This document shows, in pieces, positions 44,594 to 54,112 of a stretch of DNA of 64,000 bases. The notes beneath the pieces are model-generated. The model did not search any database and was not told where the DNA came from. It worked only from the letters and a program-made list of their open reading frames with translations. Where the stretch lies: the NCBI RefSeq assembly GCF_000497575.1, contig NZ_APJI01000008.1, positions 1 through 64,000 of the forward strand, given 5' to 3'. A program made the translations under genes and the position numbers. The stretch is from Afipia sp. OHSU_II-C1 (GTDB lineage: Bacteria > Pseudomonadota > Alphaproteobacteria > Rhizobiales > Xanthobacteraceae). Within the stretch, counting starts at the first letter, position 1, and each line of letters starts with the position of its first letter.

Positions 44594-45955
44594 TTATTTC
44601 AATCGGGCGGTCTGCGCCCTGGCCGCCGCAATCCGCGCCTCCCGGGCGCGTTCCCGCATCTGTTCGCGGCCGCGGGCGCGTTCGCGATACCGCGACAATG
44701 CGCTGGCCGCATTCGAATAGCCGCGTGACCAGATGTTGAACACCTGCCCTGCGGCGCGGCCTGCCGACCCGCCGGCCCAGACCAGCTCGAACGGCGAAAA
44801 CAGCCGCCAGCGATCATCGCCGTGCAGAATGCTGCGCGCGAGAAGCTGACCGCCCATCGCCGTCGTGTTCAGTCCCTGACGCCCGAAGCCGCTCAGCACC
44901 CAAAGACCCAGTTGCAGTTCGCCGATCTGCGGCATGCCGTGCACGGTCTGCCCGAACATCCCGCTCCAGGCCTCGGCAATTCCGACCGCGCCGAGTTTCG
45001 GGAAAATCGCCGCGATGCGATTCTGGATGCGCTTCGCGTAACGCTGCGGATCGCCCTGCCATGTCGTTTCCGGGCTCGACCACAACAGCCGGTCGCCCTC
45101 GACAATGCGGAAGTGATCAATGTCATGGGTATCGGTCACCGACCCCTGAAACGAGATCGCTTCGGCAAGCCGCTCGCCGAGCGGCTCGGTCAGCACCGCG
45201 TATCGCCATGTCGGCAGCAGCGTTGCCGTGAGACGCCGGCCCGGCGCGCCAAGATGCGCATTGCCCGCGAGCACAACATGGGTGCAACGCAGTTTCGCGG
45301 ACGGCGTGAAGACGCGCTTGCGGATGCCCGCCGGATCGAGACCGATCACGGGCGTGTCCTCGAAAATCCGCACGCCCGCCTCTTCCGCCAGCGCCGCAAG
45401 ACCATGGACATATCGCCGCCCGTCGATCTGAAACGCCTTCGGGAAATGAATCGCATGAAAGTAGCGATCGGTTTTCAGCGTCTCGCGAACGCGGTCGATC
45501 TGCCACCCTTCGATCTCGGTGCCGAAATCTTCTCCGAGCGTCTGCAACCGGCTGATGAGTTCATCGCCGGCATCGACTGTGGAAACTTCGAGCGCGCCTT
45601 CCGTTAATGTCACGCCGGGCATGGCGTTGCCGGTCACGGTGGCGCGGACATAGTCGGCGCCTTCCTGCGCCAGCGACCACAGTTCGCGCGCGTTATCAAA
45701 GCCGACACGGTCGATCAAATCGGACACCGCGATGCCGTAGCCCGGCATGACGGTCCCGAGATTATGGCCCGACGCATTCCACCCGATCTCACGGCCTTCA
45801 AGGAGCGCGACGCTTGCGCCCATTCGCGCCGCTTCCCGCGCCATGGTCAGACCGGCGAGCCCTCCCCCGATCACGCAGATATCGACATCGAGGTCGAACG
45901 TCAGCCGCGGACGGGCGGGCAGGTCCACCGACGAATTCACCGAAGGGTTGTCCAT
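44594..45955 (-). CDS. FAD-dependent oxidoreductase (DAO family)
   Basis: The 453-aa product has an N-terminal FAD-binding Rossmann motif, VIGGGLAGLTMAREAARMG (about 30-48), then LLEGREIGWNASGHNLG. A C-terminal substrate domain carries MFGQTVHGMPQIGEL and GFGRQGLNTTAMGGQLL. This is the D-amino-acid/glycine oxidase or gamma-glutamylputrescine oxidoreductase (PuuB-like) family. The substrate is unknown. It is longer by a basic C-terminal tail (RYRERARGREQMRERAREA). Apparently monocistronic. Confidence 0.88.
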   Translation of the reverse strand: MDNPSVNSSVDLPARPRLTFDLDVDICVIGGGLAGLTMAREAARMGASVALLEGREIGWNASGHNLGTVMPGYGIAVSDLIDRVGFDNARELWSLAQEGADYVRATVTGNAMPGVTLTEGALEVSTVDAGDELISRLQTLGEDFGTEIEGWQIDRVRETLKTDRYFHAIHFPKAFQIDGRRYVHGLAALAEEAGVRIFEDTPVIGLDPAGIRKRVFTPSAKLRCTHVVLAGNAHLGAPGRRLTATLLPTWRYAVLTEPLGERLAEAISFQGSVTDTHDIDHFRIVEGDRLLWSSPETTWQGDPQRYAKRIQNRIAAIFPKLGAVGIAEAWSGMFGQTVHGMPQIGELQLGLWVLSGFGRQGLNTTAMGGQLLARSILHGDDRWRLFSPFELVWAGGSAGRAAGQVFNIWSRGYSNAASALSRYRERARGREQMRERAREARIAAARAQTARLK

Positions 45956-46104
45956 GATCGCAGTTCCAAGATCGCTGTCACAAGCGGGTATTTTCTGGGT
46001 GTAACGGTGTCCCCATCGTCACAATATCGGACGTAAGCTTGTACACTATTCCGCGCCGTGCCCTAGTGTCCCGGTTTTATTCCCCACCGAAACGAGATCG
46101 CGAT

Positions 46105-46638
46105 ATGCGCCGTCTGATCCTGCTACGTCATGCCAAGACCGAGCGGGATGCCCCGTCTGGCAAGGATCAGGATCGCCGCCTCGACGAACGCGGCCAGCAT
46201 GACGGCGCGGAGATGGGCCGGTGGCTCGCTCTCCACGACTACCGGCCTGATCTCGTGCTGGTGTCGACCGCAACGCGCACCCAGGAAAGCTGGGAATTGC
46301 TTCGCGCTGCGATGCCGGCCATGCGGGTGAAACACCTGCCGGCATTGTACGGCGCTGATCCCTCCGAACTGCTCAGGATCATTCACGGCGTCGCAGATGC
46401 CGATCCGCAATGCCTGCTGATCCTCGCACACAATCCGGGGCTGCACGAACTGGCGCTCGGCCTTATCGCCAGCGGCGACCCGGCGGGCCGGCAGGCCCTC
46501 GCGAACAACCTGCCGACAGCAGGTGTCGCGGTGATCGATTTCAAGATCGACAACTGGGAGAAAGTCGGTTTTCGCACCGGGCGGCTCGAGCGCTTCGCAA
46601 GTCCGAAGCTGCTGCGCGAAGGCTCCGAAGGGGCATAG
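46105..46638 (+). CDS. SixA-type histidine phosphatase
   Basis: The 177-aa product begins MRRLILLRHAKTERDAPSGK, where RHAKTE holds the catalytic phospho-histidine of the branch-2 histidine phosphatase superfamily. The partner LILAHNPGLHELAL supplies the second active-site histidine. SixA-like enzymes dephosphorylate phosphohistidine, including on HPt proteins, but many relatives have other substrates. An HPt gene occurs at 61949 in the window but is distant. The start at 46105 is chosen from the conserved N-terminus over the longer frame at 46039. Confidence 0.88.
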   Translation: MRRLILLRHAKTERDAPSGKDQDRRLDERGQHDGAEMGRWLALHDYRPDLVLVSTATRTQESWELLRAAMPAMRVKHLPALYGADPSELLRIIHGVADADPQCLLILAHNPGLHELALGLIASGDPAGRQALANNLPTAGVAVIDFKIDNWEKVGFRTGRLERFASPKLLREGSEGA

Positions 46639-46689
46639 CGATACTAAAGTGAAGCGGCCTTGCATCTTGCCGCCAACGAATTCATCGTA

Positions 46690-46770
46690 AGCCGTCATAG
46701 CGTTTTCAGGCGAAGCCTGCCCTCGGGCTTGACCCGAGGATGGATCCCGGTTCGCGTGAAGGAAACGCGT
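46690..46770. repeat. REP-like element
   Basis: A CCTCGGG-CTTGA-CCCGAGG hairpin (46721-46739) is flanked by imperfect arms, GCGTTTTCAGGCGAA and TTCGCGTGAAGGAAACGC. This is a common intergenic element type in Bradyrhizobium relatives (from memory). It lies between the phosphatase and the universal stress protein genes. Confidence 0.65.
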
Positions 46771-46802
46771 CAAAACAGAATCTGTTGCGACCGGAGAGAC
46801 CG

Positions 46803-47228
46803 ATGTTTCAATCCATCCTCGTACCCATCGACCTTGCCGATACCGATCTCGCAAAACCGGCCATCGAGACAGCGGCGTCCCTGTCGAAATCCTCCGGCGG
46901 ACTGGTACGGCTGGTCAACGTGATGCCGATCACGCCGGTGATGCTGGCGGAATATGTCCCGCCCGATTTCGAGATCCAGCAGCGCCAGTCGTCCGAGGAG
47001 GCTTTGGCGATCGTGGCGCGCGAATCCGGAATCGACAGCAACCGCATCTCGGTCACGGTGCGGCAGGGCGGCATCTATCACGAGGTGCTCGAGGAAGCCG
47101 CCGACATCGGCGCGGACCTGATCGTCATGACATCGCATCGGCCATCGATGCAGAGTTATTTTCTCGGCTCAAACGCGGGACATGTCGTCCGCTATGCAAA
47201 ATGCTCAGTGCTCGTGGTGCGACATTAG
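46803..47228 (+). CDS. universal stress protein (UspA family)
   Basis: The 141-aa product starts MFQSILVPIDLADTDLAKPA, the Usp beta1-helix1 pattern, and has the ATP-loop-like VMTSHRPSMQSYFLGSNAGHV near 110-130 followed by the terminal strand SVLVVRH. Usp proteins of this ATP-binding type help in stress survival. The substrate or partner is unknown. The start at 46803 is set by the family N-terminus. Confidence 0.93.
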   Translation: MFQSILVPIDLADTDLAKPAIETAASLSKSSGGLVRLVNVMPITPVMLAEYVPPDFEIQQRQSSEEALAIVARESGIDSNRISVTVRQGGIYHEVLEEAADIGADLIVMTSHRPSMQSYFLGSNAGHVVRYAKCSVLVVRH

Positions 47229-47383
47229 AGCGCCGAACCGATCACAAAACGGTTTTCGCGTCGGGCTGACTTCTCTCCAGCGTCATCATGGACTAAGTTC
47301 GCGCGCCGCCGGAGGGTTATCCCCATCATCGGGCGGTAAGGTTTGGCCGGGCCGGCCAACGACGCCCGGCCGAGCTGACCTTC

Positions 47384-47442
47384 CGCTACGGCAAGACCCG
47401 TTACGGCAGTCTCGCTATGGCAAGTCTCGCTACGGCAAGACG
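47384..47442. repeat. tandem 15-bp repeat, four units
   Basis: Units CGCTACGGCAAGACC, CGTTACGGCAGTCT (one base short), CGCTATGGCAAGTCT and CGCTACGGCAAGACG run head to tail. The last unit overlaps the 3' end of the minus-strand gene that stops at 47430. A GGCCGGGC/GCCCGGCC stem lies just before it (47345-47371). Confidence 0.75.
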
Positions 47443-48053
47443 TCCTTGGGCAATTCGTCGAACGTGTAGCTGCGCGGCCGGTTGCGGCGCATGAAGCCGC
47501 CGATCTGCCATGCAAACCAGGCAGCAAATCCCGCAAGAAACAGCGCACCGGTCAACTGCGCGGTGATCACCGCACGGATCAGCAGGGCCAGCATGGCCAA
47601 GGCGACAAACCCGAGCACGACCAGCCCGGCCGAATAAATCACGGGATTGATGCCGGCGACCAGAACAGCCTTGCTCCCGATGGCCGCAAGGCGCCGGTGC
47701 AATTCGACAATGAATGCACGATAGCCGTTATCCTGCGGCGACATCAGCGCGACGGTGTGCCATGTCGTTGAATAGATCGTGACGCGCTCACCGCGCGTGT
47801 CTTCGATGTCGGCGCGAAATCGCCGCGACTGCATCGAGACCGGCCGGTATGACAGACGAATGGCCGCGATCTTCTCCAGCGGCCAGATGCCCTGCTTTCC
47901 CCTCATCTGCCAGGACAGCCCCTCGCCGGTGATGTCAAGTTGCGAAGCACTCCCGACAAGAGACGGCTTGAAGACATACTGCGTGCCGTCACCGACGGCC
48001 TCCGGGCCGCTGGCTCCGCTGCGCGATCCGGCGCTGAATATCTGCGAAAGCAT
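47430..48053 (-). CDS. membrane protein of unknown function (207 aa)
   Basis: The N-terminal 125 residues look soluble and beta-rich (LDITGEGLSWQMRGKQGIWP, with RGERVTIYSTTWHTVAL), reminiscent of a PH-like domain. Two transmembrane helices follow (about 128-180). The cytoplasmic end is RNRPRSYTFDELPKDVLP. I do not recognise a named family. It has no tight neighbours and is convergent with the universal stress gene. Its stop-proximal region overlaps a small tandem repeat. Confidence 0.75.
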   Translation of the reverse strand: MLSQIFSAGSRSGASGPEAVGDGTQYVFKPSLVGSASQLDITGEGLSWQMRGKQGIWPLEKIAAIRLSYRPVSMQSRRFRADIEDTRGERVTIYSTTWHTVALMSPQDNGYRAFIVELHRRLAAIGSKAVLVAGINPVIYSAGLVVLGFVALAMLALLIRAVITAQLTGALFLAGFAAWFAWQIGGFMRRNRPRSYTFDELPKDVLP

Positions 48054-48165
48054 GAAAATCCTTCAATCGCCGCGGGCACCCGCGATCCCGACAGCCGCCT
48101 TGCGCAGCAGCCGGCCGTTATTCTACAAGTCATAGCAGCCCATTGCGCCGGGACGAAACACCCTG

Positions 48166-48600
48166 ATGGCCAAGCCTGCCTATTTCTCGCAGCCCATTGT
48201 TCTCTCCGCATCGATCCTGTTCGGCGTGCTGCTCGCGCTTGGCATCCACATCATCATCCAGCGCTTCAATCTCAATCTCGGCGACCTGTGGCGAACGGAC
48301 GTGCCGGAGCTGATCCCTGCGCGCGCGGCGCTGGCATGGTGGCTGATCGCCGCGGTGGCGTTTCTGGCTGGCTTCATTTCCGCGTCGTTGATGCAGAGCG
48401 CGGTGTCCGGCCAGATCTCACTTCGCCTGCGGCAGTTTCTGGTCGCTGTCGGCGTCATCATGCTCGCGGCAGCGGGTCAGGCCGCGGCAGCGCCGAGCGC
48501 GATCCCGACACTGTCCGGCGTGCTCGCAGGTCTCGCCGCACTTGGCCTCGGCGCGGTGATGGCGTTCTGCGGGGCGAAATTCGCACTCCGCCGGTCCTGA
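48166..48600 (+). CDS. small integral membrane protein (144 aa)
   Basis: Four probable transmembrane helices lie at about 10-31, 56-79, 88-108 and 112-138, with short loops. The N-terminus is MAKPAYFSQPIVLSASILFG. There is no catalytic motif, no cysteines beyond one near the C-terminus, and a basic C-terminal end (FALRRS). Unknown function. It is divergent from the 47430 gene, sharing an intergenic region of about 110 bp. Confidence 0.7.
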   Translation: MAKPAYFSQPIVLSASILFGVLLALGIHIIIQRFNLNLGDLWRTDVPELIPARAALAWWLIAAVAFLAGFISASLMQSAVSGQISLRLRQFLVAVGVIMLAAAGQAAAAPSAIPTLSGVLAGLAALGLGAVMAFCGAKFALRRS

Positions 48601-49078
48601 CCGCCGGCATGCACCAGCGCGGCTTTTTGCCTCATTTGGCCCTTAACGATAATCGCAGCCGCGGTAAGCTTGCTGCCCTTGGTTAGTTGCTTCAGCCACC
48701 AGTCCGGATGCCGTCCGTTTTTTTGGATCGGTGGTCTGGCGCCGCATCGATCCCATCCGGCTAAATCGATTCATCAGGAATGCGCGTGAATGTCCTTGAA
48801 AGATCAGCATCGCCGATGGAACGGAATGGCTGTCTCGCCCTTTGCAACAGCATCTTCGTTTCCCATATCCGGCTAACTGATGAATCGCGGCATCCGGCCT
48901 GATATGAAGCGCAGATGACAGTCCAGCCAGCCCCGGTTTCCCAGCAATAACGGCACTTTGCGCCGCACAACGACCTATTTTCCAAGCGTGGGATTTCGCG
49001 TATGAGTACCGCCGCAGCCGCTTGCTCACTGTCGCCTCAATCGGCTTCTATAGGTTACGCGCCCTGCCGGGAGGACGA
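48601..49078. other. intergenic region with repeated ATCCGGC motifs
   Basis: This 478-bp gap shows no convincing gene. ATCCGGCTAA occurs near 48756 and 48867. A 10-bp inverted repeat, GATTCATCAG (48768-48777) and CTGATGAATC (48877-48886), spans about 120 bp. An antisense frame (48643-49029) lacks a ribosome site and family features and is not accepted. Confidence 0.5.
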
Positions 49079-50140
49079 ATGCAACAGTTGTTGAGCACGC
49101 TCAGGCGTGTTTTCAGGGAACGAATTGGCTGGAAACGGGTCGGGATCGTTGCCAGCCTGATTATCGTCACTATTGCGATCATGCATTTGTTCCGCACCCT
49201 CAAGGGCGTGGACACGGCGATCGTTCTCACCGCGCTTGCCGAAAAATCGCAAGGCCAGATCGCGCTCGCCGCAGTGTGCGTGCTGTGCGCGTTCTTCACC
49301 CTGACGTTCTACGACCTGTTCGCGTTGCGCACGATCGGCAAGATGCACGTACCCTATCGCATCGCCGCGCTGTCAAGCTTCACCAGCTACACGATTGGCC
49401 ACAACATCGGCGCCACGGTGTTCACCGGCGGCGCGATCCGTTTCCGCATCTATTCGGACTGGGGGCTGACCGCGATCGATGTCGCGAAAATCTGTTTCAT
49501 TTCCGGCCTGACATTCTGGCTCGGCAACACCTTCGTGCTCGGCATCGGCATGATCTGGCACCCGGCCGCCGCATCATCGATCGATCTGCTGCCCGAAAGC
49601 ATCAACCAGTTGATCGGCGTCGGCCTGCTCGCCGGCATCGGCATCTATCTGACATGGATCGCCACCGGCAAGGGCCGCCGCAAGCTCGGCAAGGACGGCT
49701 GGAAGGTTCATCTGCCGTCCGCGCCGCTCACGGCGCTGCAAATCCTGATCGGCGTGGTCGATCTCGGATTCTGCGCGTTTGCGATGTATCTCCTCGCGCC
49801 GTCGAGCCCCGACCTCGATTTCGTGACGCTCTCCGTCGTGTTCATTCTCGCCACCCTCCTCGGCTTCGCCAGTCACGCGCCCGGCAGTCTCGGCGTGTTC
49901 GATGCGGCGATGCTGGTCGGCCTGCCGATGCTCGGCAAGGAGGAATTGCTGGCGTCGCTGCTGGTGTTCCGCATCCTCTACTTCCTGATCCCGTTCGCCA
50001 CGTCGATCACGATCCTCGGCATCCGGGAATTGTGGCTCAGCGTCATCCTGCCTTGGCAACAGAGCCGAAAACTCCAGCCCGCGCCCGCGGTCGCGCAATC
50101 GTCACCTCCACAGTCGAAGCCTAAGCAAGCCGCGGAGTAA
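49079..50140 (+). CDS. LPG-synthase-like multi-spanning membrane protein (UPF0104)
   Basis: The 353-aa product has about eight transmembrane helices and the flippase-domain pattern of lysylphosphatidylglycerol synthases: SSFTSYTIGHNIGATVFTGG followed by IRFRIYSDWGL, and FASHAPGSLGVFDAAMLVG near the end. The C-terminal aminoacyl-transferase domain of full-length MprF is absent, so this is the UPF0104/YbhN-type single-domain form, probably moving or modifying lipid. The start at 49079 has GGGAGGACG upstream; a longer frame begins at 49022. Confidence 0.85.
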   Translation: MQQLLSTLRRVFRERIGWKRVGIVASLIIVTIAIMHLFRTLKGVDTAIVLTALAEKSQGQIALAAVCVLCAFFTLTFYDLFALRTIGKMHVPYRIAALSSFTSYTIGHNIGATVFTGGAIRFRIYSDWGLTAIDVAKICFISGLTFWLGNTFVLGIGMIWHPAAASSIDLLPESINQLIGVGLLAGIGIYLTWIATGKGRRKLGKDGWKVHLPSAPLTALQILIGVVDLGFCAFAMYLLAPSSPDLDFVTLSVVFILATLLGFASHAPGSLGVFDAAMLVGLPMLGKEELLASLLVFRILYFLIPFATSITILGIRELWLSVILPWQQSRKLQPAPAVAQSSPPQSKPKQAAE

Positions 50141-50238
50141 TCCGCGCACAAAGATGTGGCTTGTGGGGTTCGGGAGCGTGATTTACGCTCAAGCGACATC
50201 CCCACATTTTGGCCTCATCCGTCGGCTTCAAGACCAGC

Positions 50239-52224
50239 ATGATCCAGTCGCGCGTCATCCGCTTATCGCTCCTGATCGCGGCGCTCGGCGGCGCGATGGT
50301 AGGCGCTGCTACGGCGCAGACGCCGCTCGTGCCGCCTTCCGTCGCACAGCCCGTTCCGCAGCTCACGACGGCGATGCAGATTTCGTGGGAAGTCCGCAAC
50401 CGCTTCCGCCTGTTTCGCGAGGAGCGCGATTTCCAGCTTCATATCGCGTCGCTCAGCGGCCGCACCATTCTTGAATCCGAACAGGCACTGGCGACGCAAA
50501 GCGACGGCCGCGGCTGGGCGCGCAACACACTCGGACGCCTGTGCATTGACGCAACGGGCCGCGTCAGCGAGCCCTGCACGCGCGACGGCGTGAAGGAAAG
50601 CTATCTCACGCCCACCGACCATCCGGTGACGATCCGTCTCACCGGCGCGGTGCCGGTCGGCGCGACCTGCGCATGGACATTCGAGGACGGCGATCCGCCG
50701 CGCCAATCGACGCTGGACTGCGCCGAGCCGATCAACCTGCGGGTGCGTTACGGCCGCGCAACGCCGGTGACCGTGGATGTCTCAAGCGGCGCCGACGCGC
50801 CGCAACGGGTCATCACGCAAATCGCAGTGCGCGACATTTTCATCGCGGGCCTTGGCGATTCCATCGCATCGGGCGAAGGCAATCCCGATCGTCCCGTGGC
50901 GCTGACCGACGACGGTTTCTGCTTCCGCTCCTATCTCGGCGGCCCCGCTGGGATGTATTTCCGTCCCGGCCGCGCCGGATTCAAGGGTGCCCGCGCCTGC
51001 GATACGTCCGACGGCACCAGCTTGCAGAACTGGCAACGCGCCGGTGCGCAATGGATGAACCCGGCGTGCCATCGCTCGCTCTACAGCTACCAAACCCGCA
51101 TGGCGATCGCGCTGGCCGCGCAAAACCCGCAGATCGCGGTGACGTACCTGCCGCTGGCCTGCACCGGCGCCACCATCGACGAAGGCATGTTCGGATCGCA
51201 GCGCGCCCGCGAATGCGTGGTCAGCAAGAGCAGCCTGACCTGTCAGGGCACAGTGAACGCGCAGGTGTCCGAATTGCGCGAGGCGCTGACTGCCGCGACA
51301 CGGCGGCAGCCGGATCGCGGGCTCGATCTCATCCTGCTGTCGATCGGCGCCAACGATGTCGACTTTTCAGGCCTTGTCGCCGACGTCATCATTGAGCGGC
51401 AAACCGAGCGCGCGCTGTCGCGGCGCACCGGTGTCCTCAGTTCGGTCGAGGATGCCCGCTCCACCCTGCAGCGGGAACTGCCGCAGGATTTCAACAAGCT
51501 GCGTCAGGCGCTGAAGCCGTTCGTCGGCGGCGATCTTTCGCGCGTCATTTACACATCATACGCGAATCCGTCGCTGGTGAACGGCGCGCCCTGCGCCGGC
51601 GGCCGCGCCGGTTTCGACATTCATCCCTCGTTCAACGCCGACCCGCAGCGTCTCGCTGACGTCACCGAATTTGTGCAGAACGAATTCCTGCCGTCGCTCA
51701 AGAAGCTGGCGACGTGCAGCGGCGGCGTGTTGTGCGGCAATCCCGCGCGCGACCGCATGACCTTCGTCGATCAGCATCAGGCGGCTTTCGCCAATCACGG
51801 CTTCTGCGCACGCGCAGAGACCGACCCGCCGTTCGACCGCGAATGTTTCTCGGCGAAGGGCGACAGCTTCGTTGCGGATATCGTCGATGGCGCAAACAAC
51901 CCGCTCGCCTGCGGCGCGGGCGCCAGCGACTTCCGCGCCTACGCGCCGCGCGCACGCTGGATTCGCGACGCCAACGACAGCTACTTCACTGCGATGACCT
52001 ATCCGCAGGCGCAGAAGGCGCCGAACCAGCCCGGCGATATTCATGACGCGACGTGGGGCGTGCTCTCCGCCGTTTACGGCGGTGCGATCCATCCGACCGC
52101 CGAAGGTCACGCCGCCATGGCGGACGCGGCGCTTCCCGCCGCAATGAGCGTGCTGGGACTTGGTCTGTCGGAAGCACCAGTGGTCAGCGAACCGCTCTCG
52201 CCCGCGACGCCTACAAGACAATAA
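50239..52224 (+). CDS. large secreted SGNH/GDSL-type hydrolase
   Basis: The product is about 661 aa with a signal peptide (VIRLSLLIAALGGAMVGAATAQ). An N-terminal domain of about 200 residues precedes an SGNH core: GLGDSIASGEGNPD (block I Ser), SIGANDVDFSG (block III Asn) and HPTAEGHAAMAD (block V His). Several cysteines (RACDTSD, CHRSLYSY, LACTGA, CSGGVLCGN) suggest disulfides in the periplasm or outside. It probably hydrolyses an ester; substrate unknown. Start choice is weak: ATG 50239 versus an upstream TTG at 50209. Confidence 0.8.
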   Translation: MIQSRVIRLSLLIAALGGAMVGAATAQTPLVPPSVAQPVPQLTTAMQISWEVRNRFRLFREERDFQLHIASLSGRTILESEQALATQSDGRGWARNTLGRLCIDATGRVSEPCTRDGVKESYLTPTDHPVTIRLTGAVPVGATCAWTFEDGDPPRQSTLDCAEPINLRVRYGRATPVTVDVSSGADAPQRVITQIAVRDIFIAGLGDSIASGEGNPDRPVALTDDGFCFRSYLGGPAGMYFRPGRAGFKGARACDTSDGTSLQNWQRAGAQWMNPACHRSLYSYQTRMAIALAAQNPQIAVTYLPLACTGATIDEGMFGSQRARECVVSKSSLTCQGTVNAQVSELREALTAATRRQPDRGLDLILLSIGANDVDFSGLVADVIIERQTERALSRRTGVLSSVEDARSTLQRELPQDFNKLRQALKPFVGGDLSRVIYTSYANPSLVNGAPCAGGRAGFDIHPSFNADPQRLADVTEFVQNEFLPSLKKLATCSGGVLCGNPARDRMTFVDQHQAAFANHGFCARAETDPPFDRECFSAKGDSFVADIVDGANNPLACGAGASDFRAYAPRARWIRDANDSYFTAMTYPQAQKAPNQPGDIHDATWGVLSAVYGGAIHPTAEGHAAMADAALPAAMSVLGLGLSEAPVVSEPLSPATPTRQ

Positions 52225-52247
52225 TCAGCCTGACTATCGGAAAAATC

Positions 52248-52344
52248 GTCATTCCGGGGCGCGCCCTTCGCGCGAACCCGGAATCCAAGGTTGCGACAAA
52301 GAATGGATTCCGGGCCTGCGCCAGGAGGCGCATCCCGGAATGAC
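52248..52344. repeat. REP-like element (GTCATTCCGGG...CCCGGAATGAC)
   Basis: An 11-bp outer stem, GTCATTCCGGG (52248-52258) with CCCGGAATGAC (52334-52344; one mismatch allowed), encloses an inner CCCGGAATCCA/TGGATTCCGGG pair (52277-52287, 52304-52314). It lies between the convergent hydrolase and reductase genes. Confidence 0.8.
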
Positions 52345-52365
52345 AGGTTGAAAAATTCGAACGCT

Positions 52366-53463
<1,098 letters not shown>

Positions 53464-53576
53464 CTAACCAAACCGGCCCCCCGGGGGAAGTCATATTCGG
53501 CCCCGCCCGCTGCCTCCGCGCCTTGTGAGGCGGCGACATTTCCCGCTATGCAGGACCCAAACCGGAGACCGAAGAC

Positions 53577-54020
53577 GTGGATGCACCGACCCGCCCGAAA
53601 CCTCAGTTCAAGCTTGAAAACTACCCGTTCCGCCTGGCCGACAATGTCCGCTACGGCGACCTCGATCCGAACAAGCACGTCAACAACGGGGTCTATTCAA
53701 CCTATTTCGAGACGGCGCGCGTCACCCTGCTGCGCAGCGGCGATCGCGGCCTGATGCCGAAAGGCCTGAGCTGGATGCTGGTGCATCTCGCCATCGATTT
53801 CCGCGCCGAAATGCACTGGCCCGGGAGCTTTGAACTCGGCATCGGCGTCTCGAAGCTCGGGCGGACCTCGGCGACCTTCGCGCAGGTGGTCTTCGCGGGC
53901 GATGTCTGCACAGCCTCGGCGGAAGCGGTCACGGTTCTGGTGGATGCCACGACCCGCAAACCGACCCCGCTGACGCCCGAGATCATCGAGCGATTTCAGC
54001 CTTGGCTGCTGCGCGCATAG
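53577..54020 (+). CDS. hot-dog-fold acyl-CoA thioesterase (4HBT family)
   Basis: The 147-aa product starts at a GTG and has the 4HBT signature NVRYGDLDPNKHVNNGVYST with the catalytic Asp in GDLD and a conserved HVNN helix. The strand AIDFRAEMHWPGSFELGIGV follows. It hydrolyses short or aromatic acyl-CoA thioesters; specificity is unknown. An ACCGGAGACC stretch precedes the start. Cytosolic, probably a dimer or tetramer. Confidence 0.88.
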   Translation: MDAPTRPKPQFKLENYPFRLADNVRYGDLDPNKHVNNGVYSTYFETARVTLLRSGDRGLMPKGLSWMLVHLAIDFRAEMHWPGSFELGIGVSKLGRTSATFAQVVFAGDVCTASAEAVTVLVDATTRKPTPLTPEIIERFQPWLLRA

Positions 54021-54112
54021 CGACAACCTGCCCCGCAATTGCTGTTGCCGCCGTGGCCGTTCGCCTCTAAATCTTTGGGGCGAACTTGCGACAACCGGGC
54101 CAGTCGTCCGTC

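Noticed and set aside
47182-47469. Plus-strand frame with SRYGK repeats
   Set aside because: It overlaps the end of the universal stress gene, only translates the tandem repeat and has no start signal.
48643-49029. 128-codon minus-strand frame in the 48.6-49.1 kb gap
   Set aside because: No ribosome site, mixed composition and overlap with the leader of the next gene.
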